A stretch of 64,000 nt of DNA from Oreocharis arfaki. Taxonomy: Eukaryota > Chordata > Aves > Passeriformes > Paramythiidae. The notes beneath the pieces are model-generated. The model did no database searches. It was not told where the DNA came from and worked only from the letters and a program-made list of their open reading frames with translations. This document shows positions 1-13,057 of this stretch, piece after piece (positions within the stretch are counted from its first letter, which is position 1; each line of letters starts with the position of its first letter). The DNA is taken from positions 62,001 through 126,000 of the forward strand of contig VZRR01010930.1 of the NCBI GenBank assembly GCA_013398015.1, written 5' to 3'. The position numbers and the translations under genes were made by a program.

Positions 1-2590
1 GTGGAGACAGAGTTCTTCATCTAAAGCAGAAATCAGAACAGTTTAATCACATGTTTTCAGGGAGGTGGGAGTATTCGGGCTAAAAGGAATTAAGCCCAGC
101 CTAGATCTCTATCAAGGCTGATCTATATTAAATGTTGATCAACGGTATTTAACGCTCAAAGAACTTCCAGGGAGGATTCATTCCAAGTCGAGGGGGAATC
201 AATAATCAGGGAGCATTTATGGCTCTGGGTTTGGTGATCTGATCTCCACACTTTGCTTTATGAACTGACACCTCCAGTGTTTCCCTTCTTTTACATCTGT
301 CTGACCCCAAGTTCAGGATATGTTTGGCCTTGATGTAAAATTATGGATATCCAAAGAAAGAGAAAACCAGATTCAGGGTGGGATCAGTATTTTTGTGCCT
401 TTCCATCCCGTCCACACAAATTTAAAGTAGTTATTCCCAGCTAAACAACAGCTGGGAGAACCTGGTACTCGATTTCTGCTAAAAGCTGGGATGGAACACC
501 ATTAAAAAGCACTAAAACACCATTAAAACCTCCATTTATTTCCAGATTTTGCTGGGTTTTGCTTTGCTCTGGATATCAAAGGTCAGATAACCCCTCTAAA
601 CTCCTCTCTGTTCTAAGGGATGGATACTCCAAATATGAATGCTGAAATATCCGTTTCCCTGATACAACAGGTACAAGAGTTCTTTGTCTGGGAAGTTGAT
701 CACTACATAATTTATTTCAAGGAAAGCATTTTAGACAAACTTTAAACTGAAAAGTCAGGTTTTGAAAGGTCATTGTCTTTCTTGCTCAGTTTTAGATAAA
801 CTGACAGATTTTACACTCCAAAATAATGAGAAACAATAAACAACCTGACTGTGCTGGATTTGTTTTGCTCCAAGTTATTTTTGTGTTTGTGCAGAACAGA
901 CCTGGCATCAAGAGATTGACTCCCAGGTTTCCCTGGCAAGGCTAAGAGAATGATTTTACCTATTTTATGAGCTAGGTGAAAATTTTATCTGGACCAAGAT
1001 GTGTAGGAAAACTCAGGTCACACCATCATAACAGCATCCTTTTACCCCAGCTTTCAACATGACCTCCTGGAACTGCATGGAACAATAACACAGAAGGAAA
1101 AACAACTTCAAGTGTCACTCTCTGTAACACCTCCACTACAATTTATTAACCCAAATTGTGTTGTGCTTATGAATTACACATCTGCAATGATATTTTATCT
1201 GAAATCCAGTTTATTAGAACGAATTGTGCATCTGCTCTGGATAGATACACGGGATTTTTTTTACACCACTTCTCCTTCCAATGCATCAGACTCCTCAGGC
1301 TTTTCTGAGAACTCTTAACAATCATATTTGGACAATATTGGACAGTTTACATACATCAGGAAACACAGAGAAATCTCTGCCCTGGAGGGCTGCTGGTCTG
1401 AGGCTGTGATGTGATTAAAGGAAGCTGAGATTTCACGAGCAACTGGAAAATAAGGAGCACCAACAAGAGGGCACATTCATTCTGAATGCAGAGCACAGGT
1501 CTTCCTCTGAATGACTGGGTTAACCACAGCTATTTCTGATTCCATTCTCACTGGTTCAACACCCAAATGCATGTCCAGACAATGAGGCTGAGCAGTGACA
1601 GAGAGGGAGCTGCAGGCTGCCCCAGTGCATCCAGCAGCTCCAGGTACTGTTCAGGTGAGAATGAAAATTGGCATGAATTCCTGAGGCAGTGAATCACCGT
1701 CCTTGTGGGCCTCAGTGTCTGCTTTGAATCATTTGTTTACTAATATTTGAAGCACGCTGGTATTTTCCTTTATTAAAAGGGGTTGCTCCAGGAATGCTTT
1801 CAGTCCCAGAGTCTTAAATATGCTGGATGCTCTTTGTTCCAGTGGGCACCAAACTCTCACCTTTATCCATCTGCCAGGGGCAGGCCAAGATACAACATCC
1901 CAGAGGTCACCTGCAAGCATGAAAGCCGACCTGGCCTCACTCTGCCCTGTTTTACCCTGAAAAATGGCCTTTCCAAGATGTGGTAAGGCAGGTTTTTCCC
2001 TATGTATCTGACATTTACCCCGTATTTTATCCCATCCTCCACTGCTGCTCTTGGACAGAGTGCACTGGGTGAAGTTCACGGCCTGCTCACAGTTAGGCCT
2101 CGTGCTGAACAATAAATCTCATTTTACGTGTACCAATCAAAGAGAGGTGGAAACCCTAGAGCTGGAACATGTTTTGGAAGACTAAAAGTAGATTTCAGCC
2201 CATTTAATGCCTTCCCTATTCCCTTGTTGTCCCACGTCCCCAGAATTCAGGGAGCAAGTGAAGTTTATTTTGCAGATGCTGGCCCAAGATCTCAGCTGTG
2301 TGACTTCAGGAGATTGTGTGGCGAAGATGACACCCCCCAGACAGACACTGAAACTATTTGTGTACCTTGAAATACAAATCCAGCACTGCCAGATTTCCCA
2401 AAGTCAGGGCTCTATTTTCTAAACATCTTGGCATTACTGCCCCGTTCATTATGGGATGATCATTTCTCACTCTGTTTTCTCAATGTATATTTCTTTTCTT
2501 TTTTTTTGCACAGGCTATAATTATTACAGCCCAGCTTCTTCTTTTTCATTTTGATCCTTTGTAAACCCAGTCATTACCCTGCCTCAGCCT
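1..2590. other. Unique non-coding stretch, no gene recognised
   Basis: This stretch is AT-leaning single-copy DNA. Only short open frames occur, on both strands, and none has a recognisable domain, a convincing splice context or a codon pattern that stands out. There is a small T-run near 2495-2508. I see no transposon ends, tRNA or hairpin RNA here. Confidence 0.6.
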
Positions 2591-2594
2591 GGCT

Positions 2595-3062
2595 TCCCGA
2601 AATGTCAAGATTAAAATGGGGCATGAAAGCTTATGCAAGAGTGAGTCAGTGGAGCAATTTGAACCAATAAATATCAAAGCAGTCTCTAAGAAGCAAGCAA
2701 TTCATTTGATACCACATCTTTCGACAAGTCTTTAGAGGATTTTCCTCTGCAGGGTTACACCCTGATATTTACCTCTTGATCTCTGCGCTGTGCAGAAGTC
2801 GGAGTTTGCCTCATTAATGTGATGCTCCGTCAGGCAAACAGTCCTGTCTGCAAAACACATCAGATTACCCTCCCCTCTCAGTGCTCAGCAGCGCTATCAG
2901 CCATCAAAATAAATATTCCACAACCCTGGCTTGCTCCACCGCCTCTGCAATTAGTGATATTTTATTAGCTAATGAATCAGTTAATGTCAGAAATAAAGAA
3001 CGTGCCAATGTCCATTTCTGATGGCACTGTGGGTAAATGAGTTGTCAGGGCAAGGACTTTGA
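2595..3062. promoter_or_regulatory. AT-rich candidate regulatory stretch upstream of a TATA-like box
   Basis: The stretch has several homeodomain-type cores close together (ttagtgatat, ttattagctaatgaatcag, ttaatgtcag, around 2950-2990). It runs directly into a TATAAAAG box. Such motif clusters are common in vertebrate conserved non-coding elements, but they also arise by chance in AT-rich DNA. The assignment is inference, since conservation is not visible from one sequence. Confidence 0.2.
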
Positions 3063-3070
3063 TATAAAAG
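3063..3070 (+). promoter_or_regulatory. TATA-box-like motif (TATAAAAG)
   Basis: The motif matches the consensus TATA box. It lies 48 bp upstream of an ATG in good context. A start site about 30 bp downstream (near 3093) would leave a leader of under 20 nt. No initiator or CpG island is evident, so promoter activity is only suggested. Confidence 0.25.
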
Positions 3071-3110
3071 TGCCAGTAAGAGGTGCTGAGTCTAACAGGG
3101 CACAAAAACA

Positions 3111-3416
3111 ATGGCTCTGTTTTCACAGCTACGTCCTGCTGCTACTGCTTTTCTCCTCGCTGCTTTCAATCTGATGAGTGTAACAACTCCTGCCTTTGAT
3201 TTTTTGCCATGGACTCCTGCACCATTGTCTTTTCCTCTTACGTTATCCCCTTCCCTTGCCAAGGCTGTGTTTTATTTTGCTCCTATCCAAGGACCATTCA
3301 ATAAAAGCCAAGACCCCCTGAAGCAAAGTTGCAGCACTGGAAAATTCCAGCTCTTAAGAGCTCCTTCAAATCCGAATTTCTCAAACGGAGTCGCTGCCTA
3401 CAAAAGGCCCAATTAA
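3111..3416 (+). CDS. Small open frame of 101 codons with promoter-like and polyA-like surroundings (hypothetical)
   Basis: The frame starts at an ATG in a favourable context: A at -3 and G at +4 (acaATGG). Its first ~30 residues include a moderately hydrophobic, alanine/leucine-rich stretch (AATAFLLAAFNLMS, about residues 10-24), which could be a weak signal peptide. The rest is proline- and phenylalanine-rich, has a single cysteine, and shows no domain I recognise. It is framed by a TATA-like box at 3063 and an AATAAA at 3497. This layout resembles a single-exon small secreted-protein gene, but an ORF of this length is expected by chance in 64 kb. I cannot assign a function, and a non-coding origin is more likely. 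Confidence 0.15.
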   Translation: MALFSQLRPAATAFLLAAFNLMSVTTPAFDFLPWTPAPLSFPLTLSPSLAKAVFYFAPIQGPFNKSQDPLKQSCSTGKFQLLRAPSNPNFSNGVAAYKRPN

Positions 3417-3496
3417 AACCCGACTTAAATGCTGCTTACTTCACTCAGGATGAGGATGGAAAAATGTTGTTTTCCACATACCAAACCCTGTTTATT

Positions 3497-3502
3497 AATA
3501 AA
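3497..3502 (+). terminator. AATAAA polyadenylation-signal match
   Basis: The hexamer lies about 80 bp after the stop codon of the small frame ending at 3416. AATAAA is frequent in AT-rich DNA, so it matters only in combination with the TATA-like box and the open frame upstream. Confidence 0.2.
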
Positions 3503-4980
3503 CAGACCGTTCACTCAGCACAAGGTGTGTCCTGGGCCTCATTTGCACCTCACAGTCATTGACCTCAGGTGTTTTATTCTGTGTCTCACAGCTTTTACTG
3601 CCCTTTATGGTCTGTTCCTCTGTATCTTGAGGTTGCTTCAAAGCGATGACATTTTTGTGACCCCTCCTAATTTCTCTCTGCTTTCATTAATAGACAATGT
3701 AAAATAGTCCAAATTGTTTCCTGCTTGCACTTGGATCCCATGCAAGCCAATTACTCTAGATACACAGGAGATATTTTATAATCAAAAGCAAGAAAGAACT
3801 ATCTATGAGAAAATCTATTTCCTCAAGTGGAAATGTTTGAGAACTCCCGACACAGGATCCCTTTTGCAATATGTGAGCTGTGATTTATCCCATCTAACAG
3901 TATCATGCATTTCATTTCAACCACTTTTGCACAAACATTTGCTTAAAATAAAAATAAGTAATCCCTATTTCAGGAATTACTGCAGTGTTTTTCATGCCAA
4001 ACCCCAAATCTCATTTAATACTATTTGTATATCTCACTTTCTAGGGAAAGATGTTCATAGTTTCTCTTCCTCTGCATGTTTTTCTCTGCATTTCTATTAA
4101 TTGTTGAACACATAGATTAATTTCAGGTATATTTTACAGGAAGGTGGAAGACTGAAAGGTACTGATCCCCAACATGCATTGAGAAAATGGATAACCAGGA
4201 AAAAGTCCCTATTAATGACAAAATGTTGGTGTGAACTTTCACATTTGTTATAACTTAAGTCCCCATTCTTAGAAAATGAATTTTTTTCCTTCATGCTTAG
4301 AGGACTTCTTGGCTAACAAATAAAAAGTAAAATAAAAAATATTCCAGCACCATGAGGGTTTAGGTTTCTTTTAGGATAGAAGAATATTCAAGATCCAGCT
4401 CAAGATTAAAGGGTGACAAAGCCTCACAACCGAGTAACCCCTGGAAGCTGAACATGGCTGAGTTTAGGGAGAGGTGGACACCTACGAGGTGCAGCCACGG
4501 AACACTGGATGCTTTTTCTCATTCTTTGTTCACTCTGTGCCTCACATCCCACCCAATAATTAGTCCTGGCAGCTTCAGGTTTGTGCCTTTGCTTTCCCTT
4601 TTTGTTTGCCCGTGATGATATCACAAAAAGCGTGTACATTTCATCCTCTCTCCTTTATTTTTATGATTTGGCTCTGGGCCTGGGGTGCTAACACAGAATC
4701 ATTAATTGTATAGCAACAAGCCCAAGGCCTTTGAAATGCACTTTGGGATAAAAGAGTTTTATTATTTGATTTCTTTTTTTAAAAATCATACAAGCAGAAA
4801 GAAATAGGAGAAACTGATGTGCATTTCTTCAATTCCACAATTGTGGTAAGAGCTGCCTGACTTTACAGAAAATTGCAGGGGTGGAAATAATGTCGCTGCA
4901 TTTTAGGAAAACCAATCCCTTCCGGGGAAGTTAAATGAAATCTCACCTGAGCTGTCCTGAGGAAGGAACAAGTACACAAA
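3503..4980. other. Non-coding, nothing recognised
   Basis: AT-rich unique sequence. The short open frames here show no homology I recognise and no splice-site support. Confidence 0.6.
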
Positions 4981-5072
4981 ATCATGGGAGTCATGGAATG
5001 GTTTGGGTTCTGAAAAGGAGCATTTGATGATAGGAGTCAGTCCTCCCTTGCCAAATCTGGGACAACCCATTG
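4981..5072 (-). mobile_element. CR1 LINE 3'-end fragment (decayed)
   Basis: The + strand shows a degraded complement of the CR1 3' terminus: atcatgggagtcatggaatg, then gtttgggttctgaaaaggag, and a trace of the downstream CR1 block ending near gggacaaccc. The element therefore points to the minus strand. It is short and diverged, and its similarity fades after about 90 bp. It is a dead 5'-truncated copy with no coding capacity. Confidence 0.65.
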
Positions 5073-5455
5073 CCCCAAAGCTGAGAATACTTCACAGCAC
5101 TCAGAGATTTCTCTACTTCATAAAGTGTGGAACGACTCAGAGGCAGAGACTCGTGGGTATTTGTGCACCAGAAATCAAGGAGTTAAAGGAAATGCAAATA
5201 TCTCAGCTTCTCCTACTAAAGTTGCTCCTGTCACAGGGGTGCTTCAGGATGTTTCCTAAGCCTTTAAGTGGAAGAGAAAAGTAAATAATTGTAGCGAAAT
5301 TTGAAGAGAAAAAACCTCACCCATCTCTGCCTCGATGCTTTCAGGGGGTGAGTTGACTTCTCCTGGCTGGGCAGGAGGGCTGTGATGTTCAGAGGAATTT
5401 CAGAAGGAACTGGGAACCTCCCTGAATCCTGGATGGGCTCAGAACAGCCAACACT

Positions 5456-5491
5456 CACTCTTTTCACTCTTTTCACTCTTTTCACTCTTTT
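5456..5491. repeat. 9-bp tandem repeat, four perfect units (CACTCTTTT)
   Basis: Four consecutive identical 9-bp units. Because the unit is a multiple of three, the minus strand reads as a repeated Lys-Arg-Val tripeptide inside a 107-codon open frame (5264-5587). That frame looks spurious apart from this repeat. Confidence 0.95.
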
Positions 5492-8333
5492 CCCTTCAAT
5501 ATATTTATGAAAGGTTTCTTCCATCTGACTTTCCCTCACAGGACTTGCTGTGAAAACAGGGAGAAGAATCCTTCTTGAAAACAGCAAGTCTGAAGGAAAA
5601 TGATTATTTTTGCTCTGTATTGAGAGTTAAAAAGGCGTAGGGGAAGTTCAGGGTCTCCCTCCTTTCATAAATACCAGAAGCAGCTAAAAATCCCTGCCAT
5701 GAAAGTGCTTTTCACTGTGAAATGGTTGAGCTTGGATGCTTCACATGAGCGCAGGTTCATTCCTTTTCTTGGGCTTGTTAAATCTTTCTCCCTGTAAATG
5801 CAGCAATTACTTTTTGATGGCAGAATTAACTTTCCAAAAACTTACAAGGGAAACAGTTAATCTTGTGGAACTTAAAATAAAGAAGGAATAGATCCTTCAA
5901 TAAATCTTGCCTTCCACATCTGACTTCCCTTGTCCAGAAACATTTACTAGAACATTACAGACATTCCCCATTAAATTAAAATTCACAGAAATCTCACACA
6001 AGGGCTATATTTGAATCCATTTTATGGCCCTAATGGTCATTTTTTCCCATGTTTTTCTTAGTAACTGAAAGTTGGTAGAAGCTGCCAAAACAGCAAATAC
6101 AGAGAATTCCCTTGGGAATGCCCCACGAATTCCACTTCTCTGACTGGCTGCCATTTCCTATTGATCTCAGTCATGATGAAGTATTAATTTGTACACAGTT
6201 GAATGCCCATGGTTTTTTTAAAAAAAATCTAATTCAAATAGCTATGAAGCCTTGGCAGCTCCTAACAGAGATGAATTCTTGCTTCCCTCTCCTGTGAACC
6301 AGCTGCTGGCATCAGTTATATCATGAACAAGGAGAAAGATCTCAGGGGCCTTTTACCTCAGGTCAAAACTGCCACAGGAGACCCCTTAATATAATTAATC
6401 TGAAGAATTTATCAACTTATACCTTAATAGTTAAACTTGCAGCTTGATATTTCAGAATATTGCTCATTTTCCCTTCCCAAATAATTCAGAATATAAGCTT
6501 ATGTCAGGAAGTCATTGCCCTGCCAGCAGGGATCCTCCTCACTCAGAGCTAAATTCACTCCTGGATAATTTATTCCCATTCTTTCTTGTGTTACCATCGT
6601 GCTTTAATGCCCTTCCCTGCCTGTAAATTGGGATGTTTATAAGGAACAATCATATCCTTTGCCTAAACAAATCTTGATTGATTTACTCTGATCAAACATG
6701 GGAAGTTCTTTTAGCCTTTCCTCATATCAAAACCTCCCCTTTTCTCTGATTATCCCAGCAGAACAAGAGGACTTTTAGTGACAGCAAACGTTCTCTTGAG
6801 ACAAAATGATGATGGCATTGGATGATGACTCAAAAAACCAGCTACTACACGTGAGAATTTCTTCTGAAGCTGGCAGAGCCAGGAATGTTTGCATGGAATT
6901 TCCATACCATTAATCCGTGTTTTCTTTTTCTGTAATTTTAACCCTAATTTTGACCTCTTGGATTGCAACAGATTTGCTGTAGTGATACAGCGTTTTTAAG
7001 GTGATTGGTGTTGCCCTAAATTGCTGTTCTGTAAGGTCAGCCTTAACCCCGATTTAACACAGCCTTTTTTTGGCTTGTGAAAAGCAATAATGAGGAATTG
7101 ACATTTTGCCAATGACACTTTATAGTCCTCCAAGATAAATCTTGAGCCAGCCCCGCTGTCTCGGGCCTGGCAGAATCAACTGCACAACTGGGTAAGAACT
7201 TGAGCCGGTGAATTATCATTGTCCACAAATGATTTTCTAAACCAAACCTGAGAAGTGGAAGAAATTAGCAATGATGTCTTGTTGGTAACACGAGCTCTGA
7301 GAGCTCCTGCTCCATCCAGAGAGGCCTTTCTGCTCCTGCCTCTGTGTTGCAAATCAGATCAACTCTTTTGCTTTACAGAGCTCCACTTGCTTTGGGACCT
7401 TCTTCTTTCTTCGGTAACCTGCAGCTGAGAGAGGGGGAAAGCTGGTTTTATTCCCAAAGTCAAGTTTTGGACAGGCAAGATGGGATTTAGGAGCTCTGCA
7501 CCTGTGCCAGCATCACTGACTGAACCTCCAGCCCTCATGAGCAATACCTGACAACGATGTTTTGGGTGCATGTTTAATGATCTTGGTGATGATCTGGCTT
7601 CGAAACAGGAGAAGTGGGGGTTTTTTTTCTGAGATCTGTTTCTTCAGCCACCTTTTCTCAGTGTATTTCTCTTTTTTTTTGGTCGTGGCAGGGCAGTGAG
7701 GGAAACCTGTCTCTCATTATCTTGTTGTACACTGGCCACCACCGGGGCCTTGATCTCAGCTGGGGCCTCAGGCACCACAGCAGTACAAATACTAATAGCA
7801 CAGGGGAGCCCTTTGGTGAATATTTTTTGTTATAGGTTTTCTGAGATGCTTTAAGGACTCATTTTCTGATGGGACTATTTTACAAATTTTACCCCTAAAT
7901 CAAATAAATATGGCAGTAGGGAACAGGCTTTAAAAACTGCACCTTTGTGGTAGAGGAGTCAGACAAGCACAGGGCAAATCTCCTGATGCTGCTCAGTTGT
8001 AGGATGGATTTATATGAATACAATTAGAACAAAGCTGCTTTTTTGAACTGGCTGCTCATGAACTGGTTGTGAGTAATACGAGCTCGGTGTGTGCAAGAAC
8101 ATCAGAACAAAATTAATCATCAATAAATCACTCAGCAAATAATTCTCCCTCTCTGACATCCTGATTCTTAATTACCTCGCTGTCTTTCATTTGCTAATGG
8201 CAGTTAAAGCCCCAATCAATTGCCTGGTAGGGAAGCTAGTGAAGGAAAAAAAGTCTGTGGAGAGAGCTTGTGCAAAGTGAGTAACATGTGATAGCTGAAA
8301 GAAAGAGTTTGAGGAAGGTTTTAATGGCTTTTT
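5492..8333. other. Non-coding, nothing recognised
   Basis: Unique sequence with short frames on both strands and small homopolymer runs (for example T-runs near 7620 and 7671). No gene, RNA or transposon is recognised. Confidence 0.6.
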
Positions 8334-8430
8334 TCCTTCTTTTCACTCTGCACTTTCCTGGATTTCAGTGATTTTCTTCTTTTATTTCTTCTATTTCTTC
8401 TTCTGTTTTCTTCCTCTTTCTGTTCTTTGC
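8334..8430. repeat. Pyrimidine-rich (TTC/TTTC) low-complexity tract
   Basis: Imperfect runs of ttcttc, tttattt and tttcttcc are interrupted by a few purines. This is an ordinary low-complexity tract, much less regular than the purine tract at 40439. Confidence 0.75.
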
Positions 8431-11400
8431 TGCACTGTCCTTGGGTATGAGAGTGGTGGAGTTGTCGTGGCAGAAGATAAAAAGATCCTACTTCCTTCTT
8501 AGCAGTGCTTGAATGTAGATAACAAATCTTTTTTGAGGCTCACTTTTGAAAACATCGGACTGTCAGGGCAGAGAGGCACTTGAACAAAAGGTGGGGGGGA
8601 ATTCTTGGGAGCAGCAATTTCACGAGTGATGCTTCCTGCATCCCACATCTTATTTTCCTGACTTCATATCACATTGTGCCCTGAGGCTGTATCACATCTG
8701 GCAGCTGCCTGCCTGCACCTCAGTGCTGCAACAGCTTGAGGAAAGAGGAAAATGCCCTGATTGAAAAGGCACCCCAGAGCAGCAGTGATTGTACGTGTGT
8801 TACTCTGTTTTTCACACTCCCAGACCCCGCAGACAAGCTGCTGCACAATGAAAGGAGCTGTGGAGTGGCTTTGCTTTGGGCCGAGCACACACTCAGGGTC
8901 ATTACACTGATTAAAAAACCTCCCCTGAGGATTGAAGGGACCCCTTCGCCTTCAAAATATAAATATACCCCTCGTGCTTCCTATCTGTGTGGTAGGGAAG
9001 GAAAGGAATCAAACAGATTTATTATCATAAAAATCCCCCTCCTTTCTTTCTCCCCAGAGAGCACAGGGCTGCACCTTACAGATCTGTTTCCTTTCCAGCC
9101 CCCTTTAGGATGGCTGCCCTGTTTCTGTGGGTCTCCAGGCACCTTTCCACCTCAATCTGCCTCACCAAAACCATCAGATATCTCTGTCATGTGAACTAGG
9201 CAGCGAGCCAGCAGGTCAGGGCTTACACAATTTGTGGCGCCTACTTAAAGTGTCTGAGATTCTTACCAAGCAGTCTGAACCTGGGGGCAAAGTGTAATTC
9301 CTTCCCTCTCGCCCCTATTTATAAAACCACACAGAGGCAAACCCTGGCACTGCTGGGCTGCTCGGGCTTTTTCTTTTTCTGTGGTGGGGAGCTCAGAAAA
9401 CTCCTGCATCTCTTTGGCTGCAGGTTAATCCCTGCCCTGTGGTAAAGGTGCAAAGCAGCTCGTGTGACAAATGTCAAAAAAACCCCAGGTTGTGTTAAAA
9501 GGAGCTGTCTCTAAAAACAGTGGATGAGAGCATTACCCAGGCTTTAATTACTTCTTTCTCATGCAACATTTTCATTGGAGATTTCCTGTCACCAAAGAAG
9601 TTTTAGCCACAGTGCAATAGAGACTGGCTACATTGCATTTAATTACAAATAGACACCTTTTTCCTAAGCACGAATGGTATTGTAATGCTTTAACCAAGGT
9701 GAATGTGGAAAAATTGAGTCGGTCAAAAAATGACCTGGGGAGAAAGAAATTTAAAAATACCAATTCTTCCAGTTCCTGCTGGGTTTTCTTCCTCTTTAGC
9801 TGCTGTCTGGTTACACATAGTTTTGCCATGCTCCTCCTCAGAGCATTGCCACACCGTTCCTGCTCTGACCCAAACACACCCACGCCCTCAGCCAGCTTCT
9901 GTCTGCCTCCCCAGCCTGAATTTTTACACTTTCTCCTGTGCAACACCTACCAGCCCCTTCGCTCATGGCTTGAAAGCAGAACAAAATGAAAGAATAACCC
10001 TTCTGCCTGCCTGTCATCTTCTTCCTCTTCTGTCTGAGACCACAGGGGGACACGGAACATGATGTTCTCCCTGATTATTATGGTGTTTTATTAAATGTTC
10101 CAGGCACACTCGAGCTGGGTTTTGGTGCAGGTGGAGCCAAGGTTTGCTGCTCCTTGCAGATGTTGGGCTGCCCCTCAGAACTTTAGCCCAGCAGCCAAAA
10201 AATGCACCAACACTTGCCTTTTCTTCTCCCAGGAGCTGAAACACATGGCTTGACTTGAGCAGGGATCTTTCCTTACTCCCCTCCCTCCAGGACAGAGCTG
10301 TGAGACATCAGCCTGGGCCTCTCTCCCCGTTCCAGAGGCAGCAAAATAGGGTTTTGCCAAGATGCCCCTGGGTTCCCATCCCTCACGTCTCTGGATGGCT
10401 CCTTTTCCTCCTGTCCTCACCTCAAACACATTGGGCGAAAGTGAATTCCCATCTAGCAGCCACTCAATAATTGGAATTTCAGCTGCTGCACATTGCCACA
10501 CTCCCTTTACATCTGCTCAGTGCATTTAATCATAAAAAGAGCTCATGTATGGAAAACACATGCCTACTGTGGGCAGGCCAGCATGACAGCTCCGAGTCAA
10601 AGAAATTGTGGATATACCCCACAATTCCAGGAAACTTTTTCTTTAGGATACACACAGAACGTATAAATGAAGTTATAAAAATCAGCTGTGCTCTTTTGCT
10701 TCATTTCATGCTTTAGTTGTTTGGGTTTCTTTCACCCAAAAATGAATATTTCTCCAGGCCTCTAATAGTTTATCCCTCAGAAATCCATTTTTTTTTCTCA
10801 GCAGCATTAATTTGTGCACCAGAGCTGCGTTAGCATTGGGACACTGGATGGAAGCCACGGCAGACTTGTAAATTGGATTTTTTCAGACATCTGCAGGAAA
10901 GGATCACACTTCTTCAGTTTTCTAGGAACACATAACAGCTTTTATGACTGGAAAAAGCCACTGGGAGATGGTGAAAGCTGGGCCTGCGTGAGCTGAGCGG
11001 GGCCTAGACGAGGGTCAGCGTGTGGGGGCTGCTGCCAGGATGGTGTTGGGGGGAGCAGAGGGGAAAGAGGGCTTTAGATGGATTTTGGGCTAATAAAATG
11101 GGAAATTCAGCAGGTTGATTCCCAGCACAGATGATCTGCTCCATGCCCTTGTTGCTGGTAATGGCACGGCAGCACTGACACCTCTTTGTGCCTTGCCAGC
11201 CCTCCCTCTGTCAGGGGAGGGGAGTACCCGAATCCAGCCTCCTCCAGGCTTCCATTCCTCCATCTCAGGATCAACTGGCTTGGAAAAGATTTACTTGTCT
11301 TGTGCAAAGGTGTTGTACTGCCACAGACACTCTGCCCTGAGGGATTTAGGAGGGATTTACAGGCTAATTAATAAGGAGCAAAGGCTGACTGGTAGAAATG

Positions 11401-12573
11401 CCAATTTAAGGGCCATCCCTGAACCCTGGATGGGACAGAAAGCTGCAGCACACGAGGGCTGGCTGCACACAGCATTTTTGGGCTGCTCTGTCCCTCAAGC
11501 ATGGCCAGAATAGGAGCATAAAGTTTTACTAACTCAGCTACAACCGGAGTGTGTGGAGCCAGCAGTGCAGGCCCGGAGTTACATCATCTACTCTCATGTT
11601 TTTCTTACTCATGCCCAGAAGTATGAGGAAATACTCTTCTTCAAAAGAATAGTTTGCATCTCAATAAGCTGCTTCATCCAAGATCTCAAAGGGCTCTATA
11701 TCCAGTCATTAAGTGCAATTCCTATCACACTGATGCTCACTGAGGAACTCCTAACTGAACTCAGAAGGATGCACCCAGGAGACCTGACCCCCCTGCACCC
11801 TTTCTTAACCTGCAAATTACATTTTCCTTAAAAACAAATAAATGACCCTAAAAATCCCTAAGAAGCTTTAGTTACAGAGAGAACAGTGAGAAGCACGGTC
11901 TGGGTTAGTGATACCACAAACCCTCATGCTCAGGCCGGAACTGTTGGAAATATTCAAGAGCCTGTATGGAAATATAACTGCAACCATGTGGCTTTGGGAA
12001 ATCATCACATGCCCAGCCTGTTACAGCCTTCAGTAGCTGGGTGCAACTCCTTCAGTGCTTATGGAAACAGAAAGCTGGCTGGGAAACAAGGCTGCGTGAA
12101 TTCCTGGGAGTACAACACTTCTCCAACGTCTGATATTTCCTCTTTGCTGATATGATGATATCTGAGGCTGGAAGCCTGAAAGTCTGGCACATGGTGCTGG
12201 CAAACTGGCAAAGTATGACAGTATTCTTTTGATTCTGAATGCAGATACCTTGATAGTGTGTAAGTGTTTTAATCTTTATAATAACTCGGTGTGTGAGGAT
12301 GGGAAACCAGAAGAGAAGGAGGAATTAACTGAAGTCAGAAAACTCTCTCTTTTGTTCCAGTCCTGCTGTTTTGGTGGTGGGAAGGAGCAGTAAAATTCCT
12401 TCCTTACAAGGCTGGCATGTTTACAACGCAGAGTTTGGGAGAGGAGAGTGGAGAATCCGGAGAGAAAAAGCAAAATCTCTGTGTATGGCAGATGAGCTCA
12501 TCCCAGAGACTCCCTGGGACAAGGTGTGCCCACATGGCAGTGCTTCAGCTCTGGATAGAGCAGGACACTGAGC
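8431..12573. other. Non-coding, nothing recognised
   Basis: Mixed-composition unique DNA. The longest frame (8736-9194, 152 codons, +) has no domain, no acceptor or donor at its borders and low-information composition. Overlapping frames around 9570-10060 and 11115-11513 are chance openings. No CR1 copy is seen in this stretch. Confidence 0.55.
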
Positions 12574-12650
12574 CTCTCATGAGCCTTTGTGACTCTAATG
12601 AGCCTTTGGACTCTGTAATGACCATTTGTGACTCTCTAATGAGCCCTTTC
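12574..12650. repeat. Imperfect ~20-bp tandem repeat, about four units
   Basis: Units built on ctct-aatgagccttt-tga recur four times with 18-21 bp spacing. The second to fourth units contain ctctaatgagc, ctctgtaatgacc and ctctctaatgagc. Divergence between units indicates an old minisatellite-like expansion. Confidence 0.85.
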
Positions 12651-13012
12651 CAGGTTCTCGGGCCACAGTTTTGAAGTCAAAACTTCAAACTGAGGGTCTG
12701 CCTGTGTTATGGTTCACATGTGAAGACTGTTTAAGATGATGGCCTGTCACTGCTAGGATTCCTGAAGAATGCAGGTAAGAAAACCTGTTTGTGTCTGAGC
12801 TGCCAAAGTCTGCCTCAGCCATGGGAGGGTTTTACTCCCAGATCTGTCACCATTACCAGCATTTGCAAACTCTTTGTGTTTTTGTACGATCCCACAGGAC
12901 TCCCTGCAAAACAAAATCACCACATTTAGGCAGATTACAATCCTGGGTGATTCCAGCTCCTTTGTTTCTGGATTAGGGTGGTACCAGAGTTGTGCATTGC
13001 ACAGCAGTGGAG

Positions 13013-13057
13013 GGACATGCCATAAAATGGACATGCCACAAAACAGACATGCACTTA
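13013..13057. repeat. Short imperfect tandem repeat (ggacatgcca-aaaa type)
   Basis: About three ~16-bp units: ggacatgccataaaat, ggacatgccacaaaac and agacatgcacttaaaa. It lies about 360 bp from the tandem repeat at 12574 but is unrelated in sequence. Confidence 0.8.
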
